From positions 12,776,476-12,840,475 of the forward strand of contig CM055092.1 of NCBI GenBank assembly GCA_029204225.1: a DNA stretch of 64,000 bases, given 5' to 3'. The notes below the pieces were generated by a model that saw nothing but the letters and a program-made list of their open reading frames with translations, was not told the DNA's origin and did no database searches. The translations under genes were made by a program, and so were the position numbers. This DNA comes from Diphasiastrum complanatum (Eukaryota > Streptophyta > Lycopodiopsida > Lycopodiales > Lycopodiaceae). Positions 1-11,639 of this stretch are shown here, in pieces; positions within the stretch are counted from its first letter, which is position 1; the number at the start of each line of letters is the position of its first letter.

Positions 1-111
1 CCCATCTGTTACTTCCTTGACATCTTTCAAAAACCTTTGTGCCAATGCATCTATCTGGTCTTCGGTGCTCAAAGTAGAGCAATGCTCTTTTAAAGATTCA
101 TCAGTGAGCCA
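1..111 (-). CDS. SDR-family reductase, exon 3 (partial, runs off window)
   Basis: Read on the minus strand, this stretch gives 37 uninterrupted codons, starting WLTDESLKEHC and ending FLKDVKEVTDG. The LTDE..L..E..D....FLKDVK pattern is the variable loop of plant SDR110C-type reductases (carbonyl reductase 1 / salutaridine reductase-like) that follows the VNVSS strand. An AG acceptor (minus-strand GATAG) lies just before it at 112-113, and the phase-0 junction continues from exon 2, whose last residues are EYGRLQ. The catalytic YxxxK motif would lie further downstream, outside the window. The product would be a cytosolic NADPH-dependent reductase; the substrate cannot be predicted from this piece. 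Confidence 0.72.
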
Positions 112-3100
112 CTATCATATGAAACATATATTCTGAGGATTAGCTTAAATAGATGTGGAAACAAAATTATTTTTACTCATAAAATTGGAGCCATAAGAAT
201 GCTTTGGTTGGAGAGGTACTTCTAAAAGAGAAAAGTCAAAACACTACCAAATTTCAGTTGAAAGAAGAGTAAGCTAATAAAAGAACTTGCCACAGATAGA
301 AAGAATAAAATGCTTTGTCTTTCTTAAAATGAATTCAAGAAACAATATTTCATAACCATTTTAACAGATTCTTAGTCTATAAATTATGAGAGTTAATTTG
401 TTTTGGTATGTTGCTAGCAATCAGAAGATAAACGTAACCAGCATTCAAATCAATTTGCTACTATTAGGTAGCATATAAAAAATTAAAAGCATCTTTCATT
501 TTTACTTGAAAATTAAACCATTCATGTCTTTTCTAGATTGAGTGATTAGATGCTAGTTATGAATGTAAGGCACAAACAATGGTCATAAGAAATTAGGAAT
601 ATTTACATTACAGACATTATTCTACATTTTTATGTTGTATCTATACAAAAAAACTGATTTTCACCTTCTAGAGTCACTTACAAATTCATGCATCTCTAAG
701 ATAGGTACACACATACAATGCCATTGTTCTTATTATGCTGTCAAGTTTCACTCGTCCTATAAAATTAATGCCTTTTACCTCTCCATTGATCATTGTCCTA
801 GATTTGTTAAATGCTTTTATGATGTAGTTCATTGGTTGAAAGATGTCTTGCTGACCTTATTTTAGCTCTACCCACCTAATCTAGGCTTATCATCCATCAA
901 TGTCAAATAAATGCTTAGTTATTCTACATATGAGATAGAAATAGGCATTTTTAGGTGGTTCAATTCTCTAACAGTAACAAATTCATAGCCCTATATCCCT
1001 ATAAAGTAGCAAATTTAGGTATCTCGAGAGGTTATAGATGGTTGACAATGTCATTGAAGCACTAATCTTTCATGTCTCTACATACTTTTGAATATCATGG
1101 AGTTTTTACAACATGTTAGGCCGCCATGATCAAGGAGGTAGAATTCAACTCAATTTGGCATTTGTACAACAAAGCTATCTTGGGCACATTTCTTTGCTAT
1201 ACATAGATTTTACCTGGATTATATGAGCTATGAAATTATTTCTTTGCTATACATAGATTTTACCTGGATTATATGAGCTATCACTATACTTCTTTGCAAA
1301 ATTCCAAGATTCAATGCCAATTAAAGTCTCACACAATAACTCATTAGTACTTTACAAAAGGCCAAATAAATTTGCAATTGCTACCTTACAAAATTGTAAG
1401 ATCTAGCACCTAATTGAAATCTTGTACAATGACGCTTCATAATTTTCTTTAGGAATTCATGTGATGTTATTGTATAATTGTAATGAATCACATATATCTT
1501 ACAAAATGATATACAAATTTTTAAGAGTCAATGATCGATTGATATCTTGTACAATGAAAAGACCAATTGTTATCTTGCAAAATGCAATAGACAGCCTCAA
1601 ACCTCTATAGTTGGACTATGTTAAGATATATATGTATATGTACAATCTAGTATATTTCCATTTTAAACTGCTGAATGATGACAATGTTGCTTTTGTTATT
1701 TTGTTGAATTTGCATTATGAATTATTCTATTGATTTAGACCAACAAAGCTACATATAGTAGAGTTTTAGTTTTGCTTCAAATGAGACTATATTTCAAATC
1801 AAGTGGTTTGTTTTTTTAAGCCCCCAAGAGCTCTCCATTGACAAAAATAATGTGTATTTCAATGTTGTTCTACATCTTTTTTTTGAAAATTGGAGCGACA
1901 AGGACATTGTGTTTGATTAAGAATATTATTAGATATTTTTCTTAAACCATTTGTGCAATGTTGATGTAAATCATGACTATCTTATGTAGTGCTATGTGAA
2001 ATTGCAAGATTAAATGATTGACTAACATCTTCTACAATCAATCAACCAATAGTTTTCCATATAAAATTAAGAACTTGGATGACTCACTTCTATCTAACAA
2101 CACCACTCATTGTTATTTGAGAAAATGTTATATGAAATTGCAAACTTGATTGACTCATCATGTTTTCACAAATGTTAATAGATACTCCAAATAACTAACC
2201 AAAAAATATTTGCAATATTGTGATTCAAACCACTTGTGTCTTGAGTAAGCTCTTACTTGAATTCTTCCTTTGTTGATATGATATTCAATCTTTTTTATCT
2301 CAAAAATGATTACCCTTTTGAATGTTTGGTAAAATTTTATTTACATTTCAATTTTATTTCAAATGATCTATAAGCTAGTTTTTTGTTTGACACATTGGAC
2401 TTTCTTGTCAACATTGTTATTGATTGTGTTTTGATTTGATAAAGATGCGTATAGTATGTTTTTCTTAGTTCTTGTTTGTATTTAAACTTTTCATCATCTT
2501 CTTTTTCACTCTTATTTTTTTTTACATATGTAAGATATTTAGGTAGATAGATAAATGAGAAATTATATATTTAAATATACACTGAGATATATCAAAGCAA
2601 ACTCATAAGCTATGATATCCTCTAGTTACAAACTCCAAATAGAATAATTGCTTTTAAGATTAATTACATTTTGAAATTGGACTCCATCATAAGAGGTTTT
2701 TATCATGATTAGATTCATGGGTGTATACTAACAAAGCATATATCTACCATCCTTCTAATATTATTTGTGAAGTGGACCATGAATATCTAACAATAAAAAT
2801 ACAAACAAATATTTGGTTGTAAAAGTTTTATTGTACATAATAGGCAAAAAATTATGAATTGCTTTGTTGAGTAGCTATATGTTGAACAAAATGTCTAAAT
2901 TGATATGATTGTGTCATCCTTGCCCTTTTGTGTTATTACAAATGAATACAATTTTGCCGTTGTTAGCATTTTTGTTTTGAGATTGATTAACTTGAAGCCA
3001 ATTGAGAAGGCAGGGCACATAAAGTGTATATGAAAAAATAGAAAGTTTCCTTTCAATATTGTACTTTCTTTTTTGTGAAATTAGTCCAATAGTATCGAAA

Positions 3101-3213
3101 TAAAGAGCTTTTTTTTTTAAAACAAAATTTAATGTGGTGAGAGAAGTACTTAACATGAAAAATAGATGGTTGGAGTCATAGATGGATCCTAGAGGTGATA
3201 TATCAAATAATAC
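112..3213 (-). other. Intron 2 of the SDR gene
   Basis: About 3.1 kb of AT-rich DNA lies between the GT donor after exon 2 (minus-strand CAG then GTATTATTTG) and the AG acceptor of exon 3. I see no coding sequence or LTR ends. Short loosely repeated phrases built on 'cttgtacaatg' and 'ttgcaaaat' recur between 1,300 and 2,200, and one 50-bp-period duplication sits at 1,188-1,282. The short open frames here lack any recognisable protein and are treated as chance. Confidence 0.6.
1188..1282. repeat. Tandem duplication, 50-bp period
   Basis: A 45-bp phrase beginning atttctttgctatacatag appears at 1,188-1,232 and again identically at 1,238-1,282, separated by 5 bp. It lies in intron 2 of the SDR gene and looks like a recent local duplication. 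Confidence 0.85.
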
Positions 3214-3393
3214 CTGTAGCCTTCCGTATTCTGAGCTAACATTCACAATACGAGCACCTGTAGGGGATGCCTTGAGCAATGGAAGCATTGCCTCTATCAT
3301 TCTCTTTGTGCCAAAATAGTTTATTTCTAAACATTCTTTTGCAGCTTGGTAATCTCTTATAGTGTCCACATGTAAGATAGCAGCATTATTTAC
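3214..3393 (-). CDS. SDR-family reductase, exon 2
   Basis: This 180-bp exon (60 codons, phase 0 at both ends) starts with VNNAAI and ends IVNVSSEYGRLQ. It holds the NNA motif of the Rossmann fold (stabilising the central sheet), the conserved N of 'EINYFGT' and the VNVSS strand that carries the catalytic serine region. A CAG acceptor sits at 3,394-3,396 and a GT donor follows at 3,213. Joined to exon 1, which ends GGLDIL, it gives the family signature LDILVNNA across the splice, and this is the best evidence that the two exons belong to one gene. The open frame running past the donor into the intron is read-through. Confidence 0.85.
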
Positions 3394-3636
3394 CTGGTAT
3401 TCACGTTCAACAAGTTCATGAGCAAGAATTAAACCAAATTATCAATGTTGTTTTTACATCATGCACAATAGTGGGAATTTTGCTTAATAAATCCAAGTAG
3501 ACGACATAAAGATAGGGCATGTAAATAGATGACTCTAACCATAAAAAAAAATGGCCTAGTGGGACAAATAGGAATACGAACATTAAGCTTCTTTGTAATC
3601 AAATCTTCTACGTAGGAGCTTATTGTATAAGAGAAC

Positions 3637-4469
3637 TATGAAAAATGCAAAAATTATGCCTGGTCAAGGCCAAATCTATGTATGTAGGATGATTACACAT
3701 GTGTGGAGCTTGTTCCCACGTGTTAAATAAATGTACTTGTCATGTACCATAATCATATAGGTTGTACATTTGATTTGATTCAAGTTCTAGTGGCTAAAAA
3801 GTCCAAAATCTAGTTTTCTAGTCATATGACACATGGCATCAATCTATTGATTGCATGAGCCACATCATTAGATTAGGTGTCACATCCCATGTGTAGAGGT
3901 CTGCTCACACATGTGGAAAAGGCTGAAGTAGGCGAGTTTTTGACTTCTAGAAGATTTCTTAGTAGTTCTCCATATAGTAGGAAAATGGACCAAAAGTGCT
4001 CATAATAGAAAGTTTGATCCAAGTGTCAATTTTGCATGATGATTTATCATATGACGAAGCATCCTCACGCGTGTGAGATCTGATGCATGATCAGTACCAC
4101 GAGCTCCAAGAAATGTATATATAGAGGCATATTTGGCCATAATCAATATGAAACACCAATCTTGATTTTGGAAGCAATTTTGTGTCAATCTCTCCATTTG
4201 TCTTCAATTGTTTTGATTGATTTTAGTTTCTATAATAGTGTAACTTGTTTTCAGGCTGGAGTCCATACTCTGACAGGTTTTCACACGTGTGAAACTAGCA
4301 AGTACATTTACCTTCATTAATGATTGTTCTTGTTAGATTTTCATGCCTAGAATTGATCTAGATTGATCTAAATCTTGTGTAGATTGATAGATCAATTGTA
4401 TCTAACATCCAATCCCTCTTGTGGATCATTTTAGGATCCATTCTTGGTCCTATTTTGCAAATTTTCACA
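3637..4469 (+). repeat. 5' LTR of element A
   Basis: 833 bp. It starts TATGAAAAATGC (the partner LTR keeps TGTGAAAAATGC, so the terminal TG is mutated here) and ends TTTTCACA, followed at once by the primer site. It contains CACACGTGTG-type palindromes, for example near 4,280, and a TATA-like 'tgtatatatagagg' near 4,110. Confidence 0.92.
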
Positions 4470-4482
4470 TGGTATCAGAGCC
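4470..4482 (+). promoter_or_regulatory. Primer binding site of element A (tRNA-iMet type)
   Basis: TGGTATCAGAGCC directly abuts the 5' LTR. It is complementary to the 3' end of initiator methionine tRNA, the usual primer of plant copia elements. Confidence 0.9.
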
Positions 4483-5045
4483 AAGTACAAGAGGATTTAT
4501 TGATATTGATGATGGGGTTGATCCAAAACTAAGCCCAAATTAGCAAGTTTTTGGAAACTAGCTAATTTTGATGTGGCGAGTTGGATTTGATAGCTGTACT
4601 CAAAATTTTTGGACCAGAACTGGTTGTGTGCTGTAGTACATTTCACACGTGTGAGGCCATACAAATCCGATTTTGGTTGAGAAAATTCAAATTTATGTAT
4701 AATTTGACTCACACACCCAAATTTAGAGATTTTTAGTGCAAATTCAAGCTTATTCTATAGAGATTCTATCCCTATGATTTCTTCTTGGATTAGATCACCC
4801 AAAAAATTAAATTTGAAGCTTGATTCAAGTGCATTAAATGAGTTTCTCTGATTTTTTGAGTGCATGTTGAAGTTGAGAGAGAGATTGCCAAAATCATAGA
4901 TTAAGGAGTGCCCTAAAATTCCATCATTCTAGATTGGTTCATGAGTGATAGGATTGTGTCTATAAGCTTTCAAATTGCTAGAACACTTCGGTTCAGATTT
5001 CTTAGAGAAACCATAAGTGTTTCTAGTCCTCTTTCACATTCAAAA

Positions 5046-5935
5046 ATGGCATCTATGGGTGGTTTTTTGCTTGAAGCTAGTGAAAGGACTCAAATTTTCC
5101 ATTGACCTTGTAGTACTTGATATTCCCAATAATGCCTATTCTTATGATTTACTACTTGGTCGCCCGTGGCTCACCAATGCGCGAGTCGTTCATGACTGGA
5201 GCAAAGGCCGAGTCACTTTTGGTAATCGTGACAATTCTGTCACAATTGACTCAACGGGCAAACTCAAACCTGCACGCATACATGACGAGGGATCCTCAAC
5301 CACCAACTCAGTATTTGAGCCGTACCAGTCCAGGAGACTGATTTTCCAATGCTTTTGTTTGCTTGTACTCCATGATCTTTATGACATAGTACTTGAGGTG
5401 GAAGTAGAACCTCAAGGAGGTGTTGAATTGGTAAAGTACAAAATGAGATGTAGAGTTGCATTACATTGCATAAAAATGAATGTAAGTAATGAACTTTTGA
5501 AGGAAATCTCATCTTGTACCACATCCAAAGAGGCATGGGATTCACTAAAAGCAATTTATGAATCCAAGAATACTTCAAGGATACTCATGCTTAGGAATCA
5601 AATTCTTCAAAGCATGAAAGGAAGTAGTGAAAGTGCCCAAAATTATGTTCTTAGGATCAAATCTTTGAATAAGGAGTTGTCTTCTATAGATGATAAGATC
5701 AAAGATGATGAATTAGTTCAAATCATTTTGAATGGATTAGGAGATGATTATTCTAATCTTGTTCAAACCTTTGCTATTCAAGATTCACTTCCTAGTATTG
5801 AAAAACTTCAATGTGTGCTTGTAAGTGAGGAAAGTAGATTGCTTCATATCAAAATTAGGATGAGTTCCTTATCTTTGAATGATGGTGATGAAAAAGCTAA
5901 AGAAGAAGAAGTTTCCATCCAAGAAGACTCGAGAC
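5046..5935 (+). pseudogene. Copia gag of element A, broken by a captured fragment
   Basis: The natural start is ATG at 5,046 (MASMGGFLLEASER), matching the gag start of element E. After about 15 codons the frame meets a foreign insert (5,093-5,340) and stops at 5,100. Gag resumes near 5,341 in another frame as a UBN2-type capsid-like domain (HDLYDIVLEVE..., the ASSKEAW-like phrase 'TTSKEAWDSLKAIYESKNTS', and 'LNKELSSIDDKIKDDELVQI'). A second frame change near 5,890 leads into the basic, zinc-knuckle part at the start of the next entry. The frame that runs through 5,017-5,985 is an accidental fusion of gypsy and copia sequence. Confidence 0.85.
5093..5340 (+). other. Captured Ty3/gypsy retropepsin fragment inside copia gag
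   Basis: The roughly 83 codons read VVLDIPNNAYSYDLLLGRPW and then NARVVHDW. This is the C-terminal half of a gypsy aspartic protease; the retropepsin of element I has the parallel VVMDIPE..AYRVLLGRPW and AQVVHNW. Copia elements do not carry this sequence in gag. A short repeat, attttcc, occurs at both edges (5,093-5,100 and about 5,340), and gag sequence expected at this point, by comparison with element E, is missing. The insert therefore replaced about 50 bp of gag. Confidence 0.85.
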
Positions 5936-7560
5936 ATGGAGATGGAGAGCAAGGATGGAGCATCAATTTCCAAAAGCAAGAGTAAGCAGGACAAGAAGAA
6001 GCTAAAGTGTTTCTTTTGTGGAAAAAAGGGACATTTTGCATCCGAGTGCTACAAGAAGAAGAATGCCCAAGAGAAAGACAATCAAGGCAATCTTGTGCTT
6101 GAGGAGGAGGAGGAAGAAGGCAATCTATCTTTGATGGTATCCTCACCACAAACATCTAATCAAGACACTTGGTGGATTGATAGTGGGGCAAGCTCTCACA
6201 TGACTCGCCAAAAAGACTACTTTTCTAATCTACTTTCTTACAGTAGTTCTAAGAGATTTATCTTCACTGCAAGTGATCAAGAATGTGAGATTGTAGGTGT
6301 TGGATCCATTCCTTTATGTCTAGGATCATCTAAAAAAGTAGACCCAGACAATGTTCTTTATGTACCTTCAATTACAAAGAACTTGTTGAGTGTAGGACAA
6401 CTTATGGATAGTGGATTAGATGTACATTTCAAGCATGGAGCATGTTCTATCTTGAAAGATGAAAAATGTATTGCTAATGGTTTCAAGCAAGGGAGGTTAT
6501 TCAAATTGGATGCTAATGTGATGGTTGGAAGTGTGAACATGGCAAGGGAGGAGCTCACTCAAGTGGGATTGTGGCACAAAAGGTTAGGCCATCCTAACTT
6601 CAAAGCTATGAAGACCATGGTGACAAAGGAGCTAGCAAGTCGACTTCCCAAAACCATATCCAAGTGTGGCAAGCTTTGTGAAGCTTGTGGACTCTCCAAA
6701 TCTCATAAGCTACCTTTCAAGAGATCTTTGACAAGATCTAACTCTCCTCTTGACCTTATACACTTGGATGTTCATTTATTTTCACATGAATCTAATGGTG
6801 GAGCTCTTATGTATGTCACCTTTATTGATGATAGATCAAGATACTCTTGGGTTTATCTCTTGTCTAAGAAAAGTAAAGTTTTTGAGTCCTTTGTAAAGTT
6901 TAAAACCCTTGTAGAAAAGCAACTTAATACTAGCTTGAAAGTATTAAGAAGTGATAATGGAGGGGAGTACATCTCCAATAGGATGAAAGAGTTTTGTGAA
7001 ACTAATGGCATTAGGAGAGAGTTTACTTGCACATATACTCCACAACAAAATGGAGTAGCTGAGAGAAAGAATAGGACACTATGTGAGTGTGCTAAAGCAT
7101 TGAGATTAGATGCATCCCTTCCTATTTCATTTTGGGGAGAAGCTATTTTGTGTGAAAACTTTCTATGTAATAGAATGACTGATAGTGCCTTAAAGGACTT
7201 ACAACTTATGAAGTATTGTATGGCAAAAAGCCAAACCTTAGTGATTTGAAAGTTTTTGGATGTACATGTTATGTACATATTCCTTTAGAAACAAGGAAAA
7301 AGGAAGATGCCACTTCATTCAAAGGCATCTTTGTTGGTTATAGTGAAAAAAGTAAAGCTTATAGGATATTTGATCCTATTACCAAGAAAGTTGTTGTAAG
7401 TAAAGATGTACTTTTTGATGAATCTCTCCAAGCCAAAGGAAAGGTGACTTCCAACAACACTCAACTTGTCAAGGATCATGCTATGGCCGAGGAGGAGCTT
7501 CATGAAGATGAAGACCAAGAGGAACTTACTCAAAGTCCAAGGGTGCCAAGAAGATCATAA
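5879..7560 (+). pseudogene. Copia pol of element A: zinc knuckle, protease, integrase
   Basis: Frame 5,879-7,249 shows a CCHC knuckle (C44, C47, H52, C57 of this frame), the protease motif WWIDSGASSHMT with D101, the GAG-pre-integrase block LWHKRLGHP with CEACG completing the HHCC zinc site, and the integrase DDE triad D297, D359 (SDNGGEY) and E395 (GVAERKN). Near 7,200 the frame shifts and the integrase C-terminal part continues at 7,216-7,560 (KVFGCTCYVHIP, FVGYSEKSKAYRIFDP). The catalytic residues are intact, so the damage is limited to frame breaks. Confidence 0.92.
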
Positions 7561-7646
7561 GGACAAGGATTGAGCCATCAAGGCTCACTTATAGTGACAA
7601 AGGGGAGCAAAGGGAAAAATCTCAACTACTCAACTCTAATACTTTC

Positions 7647-8003
7647 TTGACTACCATGCTTGATGAACCAACTAGTTTTGAGGAAGCAAATAAGTCTCAA
7701 TATTGGAGGAAAGCTATGCAAGTAGAGTTTGATGCATTAATGGAAAATCAAACTTGGAAGCTTGTTGATCTACCTTGTGAAAAGAAGCCTCGTACTTGTA
7801 AATGGATATATATATTGAAATATATTGAAGAAGAGTCTTTATGGACTCAAGCAAGCACCAAGAGCATGGTACTCTAGGTTGCATTCCTATCTTATTTCCA
7901 TTGGATTTATTTTAAGTTCTTATGAACCATCATTGTACTTCAAATGTAATGATGAAAAGATCATTATTAGTTTTATATGTTGATGACATTATACTCATAG
8001 GAA
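7647..8003 (+). pseudogene. Copia reverse transcriptase of element A, N-terminal part with internal deletion
   Basis: The start is typical of copia RT (DEPTSFEEANKSQYWRKAM, then CKWIY). At about 7,845 the sequence jumps from there straight to the '[15 protein letters not shown]' region in another frame, losing most of the fingers and palm. It continues to the active-site motif YVDDIILIG, whose last codon meets element B at 8,004. The other half of the RT resumes at 14,259. Confidence 0.88.
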
Positions 8004-9058
8004 TGTTGGATTTGTTTTCTCTACTCTCCCAAATCCCATCTTTAATCTGCCTCCATTCATTACTCGCGTTGTCGCGCAGTCTACATATTAACATGCAAAT
8101 TCTCACAGGCGATGAAAGGACGAAAAGCAAAGGCTGACGTCACACCCTCTTCATGCTCACCCCATACAGTTGTGCTAACAGACTGGACAACGATTGCAGC
8201 CACCCACGATCTCTAACAGACAGCACATCCACCTTGTACTTTCTTCATCTGCGCACCTGTAACATTATGTATATATACATAAGAGAGAGATCAGAGAGCA
8301 GGCATTAAGAGGTAGAGTATTGGACGATTGACTCCTGACGAAAGATGAACGAATGAGAGTGTATGTAAATTAGAGTCAGAAGCTTATCAAAAAGATAGAC
8401 GAAGTAGATGCCCTGTGCATTGATTCTTTATTGTCATCAAAAGATTTCATTCCTTTACACGTTGAATAAGCTTCGTAGGGCATGCAGTTTTGTCCGCTAC
8501 TGTCTTGTGCTCTACCGCATTATTGACATGTATACTTGATATACTTAATCTGATACGATTCTTTGTTCTGCGTTCAGATTTGTGTTGATATTCCTATGCT
8601 TATTATTCACTCTGTTTGACTTTTTCAGTTGCTCATTTTGGCAATAGATGACTAACATTCAGTCTTGTCTTTTGGAAATCTTTCGCAACTAATTATCAGT
8701 TGAGCACAGTCTAGCTCTTCGCGAATCATTCGCGACACATAATTTGTCTTGCTATTCGCGACAAATTATTCTTTTGGAACTTTATTTATTAATGTTTGGC
8801 TGCATAATCAAGAATGACTGTGATTTCCATCACTAACGTTCTGCTCATTCTGATAGGCGTAGTCATGCTTACAGAGAGAGTCGTATAGCTCGTTCCGCTG
8901 CGCACGAACAATCTCTGTTCGAGTTCATTTCTCGTTCAAGTTCGTTTCTCGTTCATGTTTCGTTTCTCATTCGTGTTCATCTTACCCCTTTGAGCTAATT
9001 TTTCGTTTCTAACATACGACACCTTTCTCAACTCTCGTTCATCTCCCTCTCTCCAACA
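8004..9058 (+). repeat. 5' LTR of element B
   Basis: Starts TGTTGGATTTG and ends CTCTCCAACA. It contains the TATA-like 'tatgtatatatacataag' near 8,265 and two TTCGCGA-type motifs near 8,720-8,760 (ctcttcgcgaatcattcgcg, ctattcgcgac). Relative to the 3' LTR it lacks a few bases around 8,056. Confidence 0.93.
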
Positions 9059-9216
9059 TGGTATCAGAGCTATTTTCATAGCTTGATAAGCTTTCACAGT
9101 ACAAGACTCTGCTGGCCGATAGAGTAATTTTTACTTGTTCTATATTTTCAGTATCAGATTTTCATACTTAAGTCACTGATAGTTTCTCCTATCACTTAGA
9201 CTCATTCTTCCACATG

Positions 9217-9767
9217 GATTTCCAAGGGAAAGCCAGTCCTATCATGGACAAGCTTGATGGAGCCAATTACCATCTATGAAAATTTAAGATGAAAACTATA
9301 CTAATGGCAAAAGAATTGTACGACGTTGTTACAGGTGCAGAAGGAAAACTGAAGTGGACGACGCGACAATCGCCAGATGGAAGCTGAAGGATGGAAAGGC
9401 TTTCACACTGATCATCCTCAACATCACGGATACCCAGATTGGCCATGTATCCGAGGCTCAGACATCGAAAGAAGTCTGGGACATCTTGAGCACACTATAC
9501 GAAGTGCGAGATATAGCTTCCAAGCTACATCTCAGGAAGAAATTCTACTCCCTCAAGATGACGAACGGTGATTCTCTGCAGAATCACATGTATCAATTCA
9601 AGAACCTGCTAAGACAAATGGCCGCTGTCGAATCTGTCATAGACGATCAAGACGTAGTGATGAAACTGCCTACAAGCTTGCCAAGCTCTTACGACATCTG
9701 GGTGATAATCATCATGACTCATCCAGAATTGACTCTTTCGAGAGTCATTACTATGTTGTTGCAGTAA
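9217..9767 (+). pseudogene. Copia gag of element B
   Basis: The start is ATG at 9,217 (MDFQGKASPIMDKLDGANY). A stop replaces the conserved W in 'NYHLW', and a frame change near 9,350 leads into 9,354-9,767, a UBN2-type gag domain (KEVWDILSTLYEV, LHLRKKFYSLKM, QMAAVESVIDDQDVV). Further on, near 9,930-9,975, a zinc knuckle CRYCK-stop-NNH....C is broken by TGA. Confidence 0.85.
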
Positions 9768-10095
9768 GACACACGGAGGAACGAAGCCTCAAGTTCCTCA
9801 TGCCTTGTACACCAACAAGAGCACGACAAAACAAAAAAAGAAGAAAGGCCTGAAGCAATCAAAGCCAGACCAGAAACTACCTCAGCACAAGGAACAGTCG
9901 AATCCGTAGACAAAGGAGAAGCTGTTTTGCAGATACTGCAAATGAAACAACCACGAAATACAAGACTGCCGAATACTTCAAGCAAAGAACAACAGCAAGG
10001 GGCAGTCAAATCAAGTGGAAAATGCAGCTATAGAAGTTCCACGGCCTATTCAAGAAGCGGATCATGATGCTTTTATGACCAGCCATCAAGGAGCA

Positions 10096-11460
10096 TCTGG
10101 CGACAGTCCTTGGTCCCTGGATTCTGGAGCCACGCAGCATATGACTAGCCTCATTGGCTGTTTCGAGTCTTATGCATCTTACAGTACCTAGAAATATGTC
10201 TACCTTGGTGACAATAGCACACGGGCTATTAAAGGTGAAGGCACTGTAAGATTAAGCTTTGCTAATGATCAGTCTAAGTTGTTCTCTAAAGTCTTTTATA
10301 TACCAAATTTATCTATGAATCTGCTCTCTGTAAGTAGAATCACAGATGTAGGACATAGAGTAGAATTTGAATGGGATCAGTGTAAAGTAGTTGATAGGAT
10401 AGGCAAGATCCTAGCACTCGGAAAGAGGCATGGATACTTGTACAGATTAATTCATTGTTTTTTTGCCTCTAGTCAGGCTCTCAGTACTTCAATTCATTCA
10501 AATAAAGGTTTATTTGGCATTATAGACTTGGTCATTTAAATCATGCTATTGTACAATGAATGTCTAGACAATCTATTATTTTTTATCTCAACTATCCTCG
10601 CGAAAAAGTCGAGTTACCTGTTTGTCAAGACTGTCTAGTTGGTAAACAGACTAGGAAACCATTCAAATCAAGCCATCAGCATGTTTCTAGAGGGTTGCTA
10701 GATGATGTACATTCAGATATTTGTTGCAATGAAAAATCCTTCGATGAAGAATGCCAAGTATTTTATAACTTTTATTGATGAATTTTCTAGAAGGACTATG
10801 GTCTATTTTCTAAAGATAAAATCAGAAGCCTTCAACTGCTTTAGAATCTTCAAGGAGCATGCAGAGAAGGAGACTGGAAGGACGATCTAGGCCCTCAGGT
10901 CAGACAACGTTGGAATATATATCTCTATTGAGTTTAAGGAGTACTGCCAAAGCCAAGGCATTTAGCAGCAATTCATCACTCCTTACAGTCCTCAATCTAA
11001 TGGCTTAGCCAAGAGGAAGAATCGTACTCTGGTTGAATCTGCCAAATGTATGTTATCGCATGCATCGTTGCCCAAGAGATTCTGGGCTGAAGCTATCTCC
11101 ACTGCAGCTTATGTCCAAAATAGTTGTTCGGCCAAGGCCCTCTCAGACAAGGCACACCACGAGGTGTGGACAGGCTCTAAGCCTTCTTTGAAGAACCTAA
11201 GAGTGTTTGGGTGCATTGCCTACGTGCAGATCCCAAAGAACACAAGGAAGAAATTGGACTTCCAGGGTCTCAAGACCATCCTGATCGGATATACTTCGTC
11301 TGACAGTACTTATAAGTTGTATGATCATGATACCCAACAGATCTTGTATAGCCGGGATATAGTCTTCATCGAGGATCAGTTCGTCGACCTCAAAGGCAAG
11401 GACATTGCTCAACAAGAACCTCCATCACCTACCATTGACACGACAGTCCGAGTTTCTGGT
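10096..11460 (+). pseudogene. Copia protease and integrase of element B
   Basis: The protease motif SPWSLDSGATQHMT is followed by VFYIPNLSMNLLSV. Integrase appears in pieces: CQDCLVGKQ from the zinc site, AKYFITFIDEFSRR, then RSDNVG (normally DNGG), and NGLAKRKN, where the catalytic glutamate is replaced by lysine. The C-terminal part at 11,050-11,460 (FWAEAISTAAY, KNLRVFGCIAYVQIP, LIGYTSSDSTYKLYD) is open. Stops occur near 10,540, 10,890 and 10,965. The loss of the DDE glutamate means this integrase is dead. Confidence 0.88.
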
Positions 11461-11639
11461 TGAGGCATGTCTATTGTCAACCCACTTCGAGACAACGAAT
11501 CAGACGAAGATGTTGCTGCTACCCAGCAACAAATCCCAGGAGCGGTTTATCCGTCGAATCTTCCTAGAAGATCAAGCCGAGTGCACACACAGCCCACAAG
11601 GTATACTCATGGGTTTGTCTGTCTCTTGATACAGGAACC

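Noticed and set aside
632-865. 77-codon plus-strand frame near the window start
   Set aside because: It lies in an AT-rich intron, has no domain and no coding-like composition.
4087-4320. 77-codon frame repeated at 15,664-15,849
   Set aside because: Both lie inside the LTRs of element A; the frame repeats only because the LTR does.
5017-5985. 322-codon frame as a genuine fusion protein
   Set aside because: It begins out of frame with the real gag start and only exists because a gypsy fragment was inserted; a frame accident.
7216-7533. Minus-strand frames overlapping integrase and RT of element A
   Set aside because: Shadows of the plus-strand coding frames.
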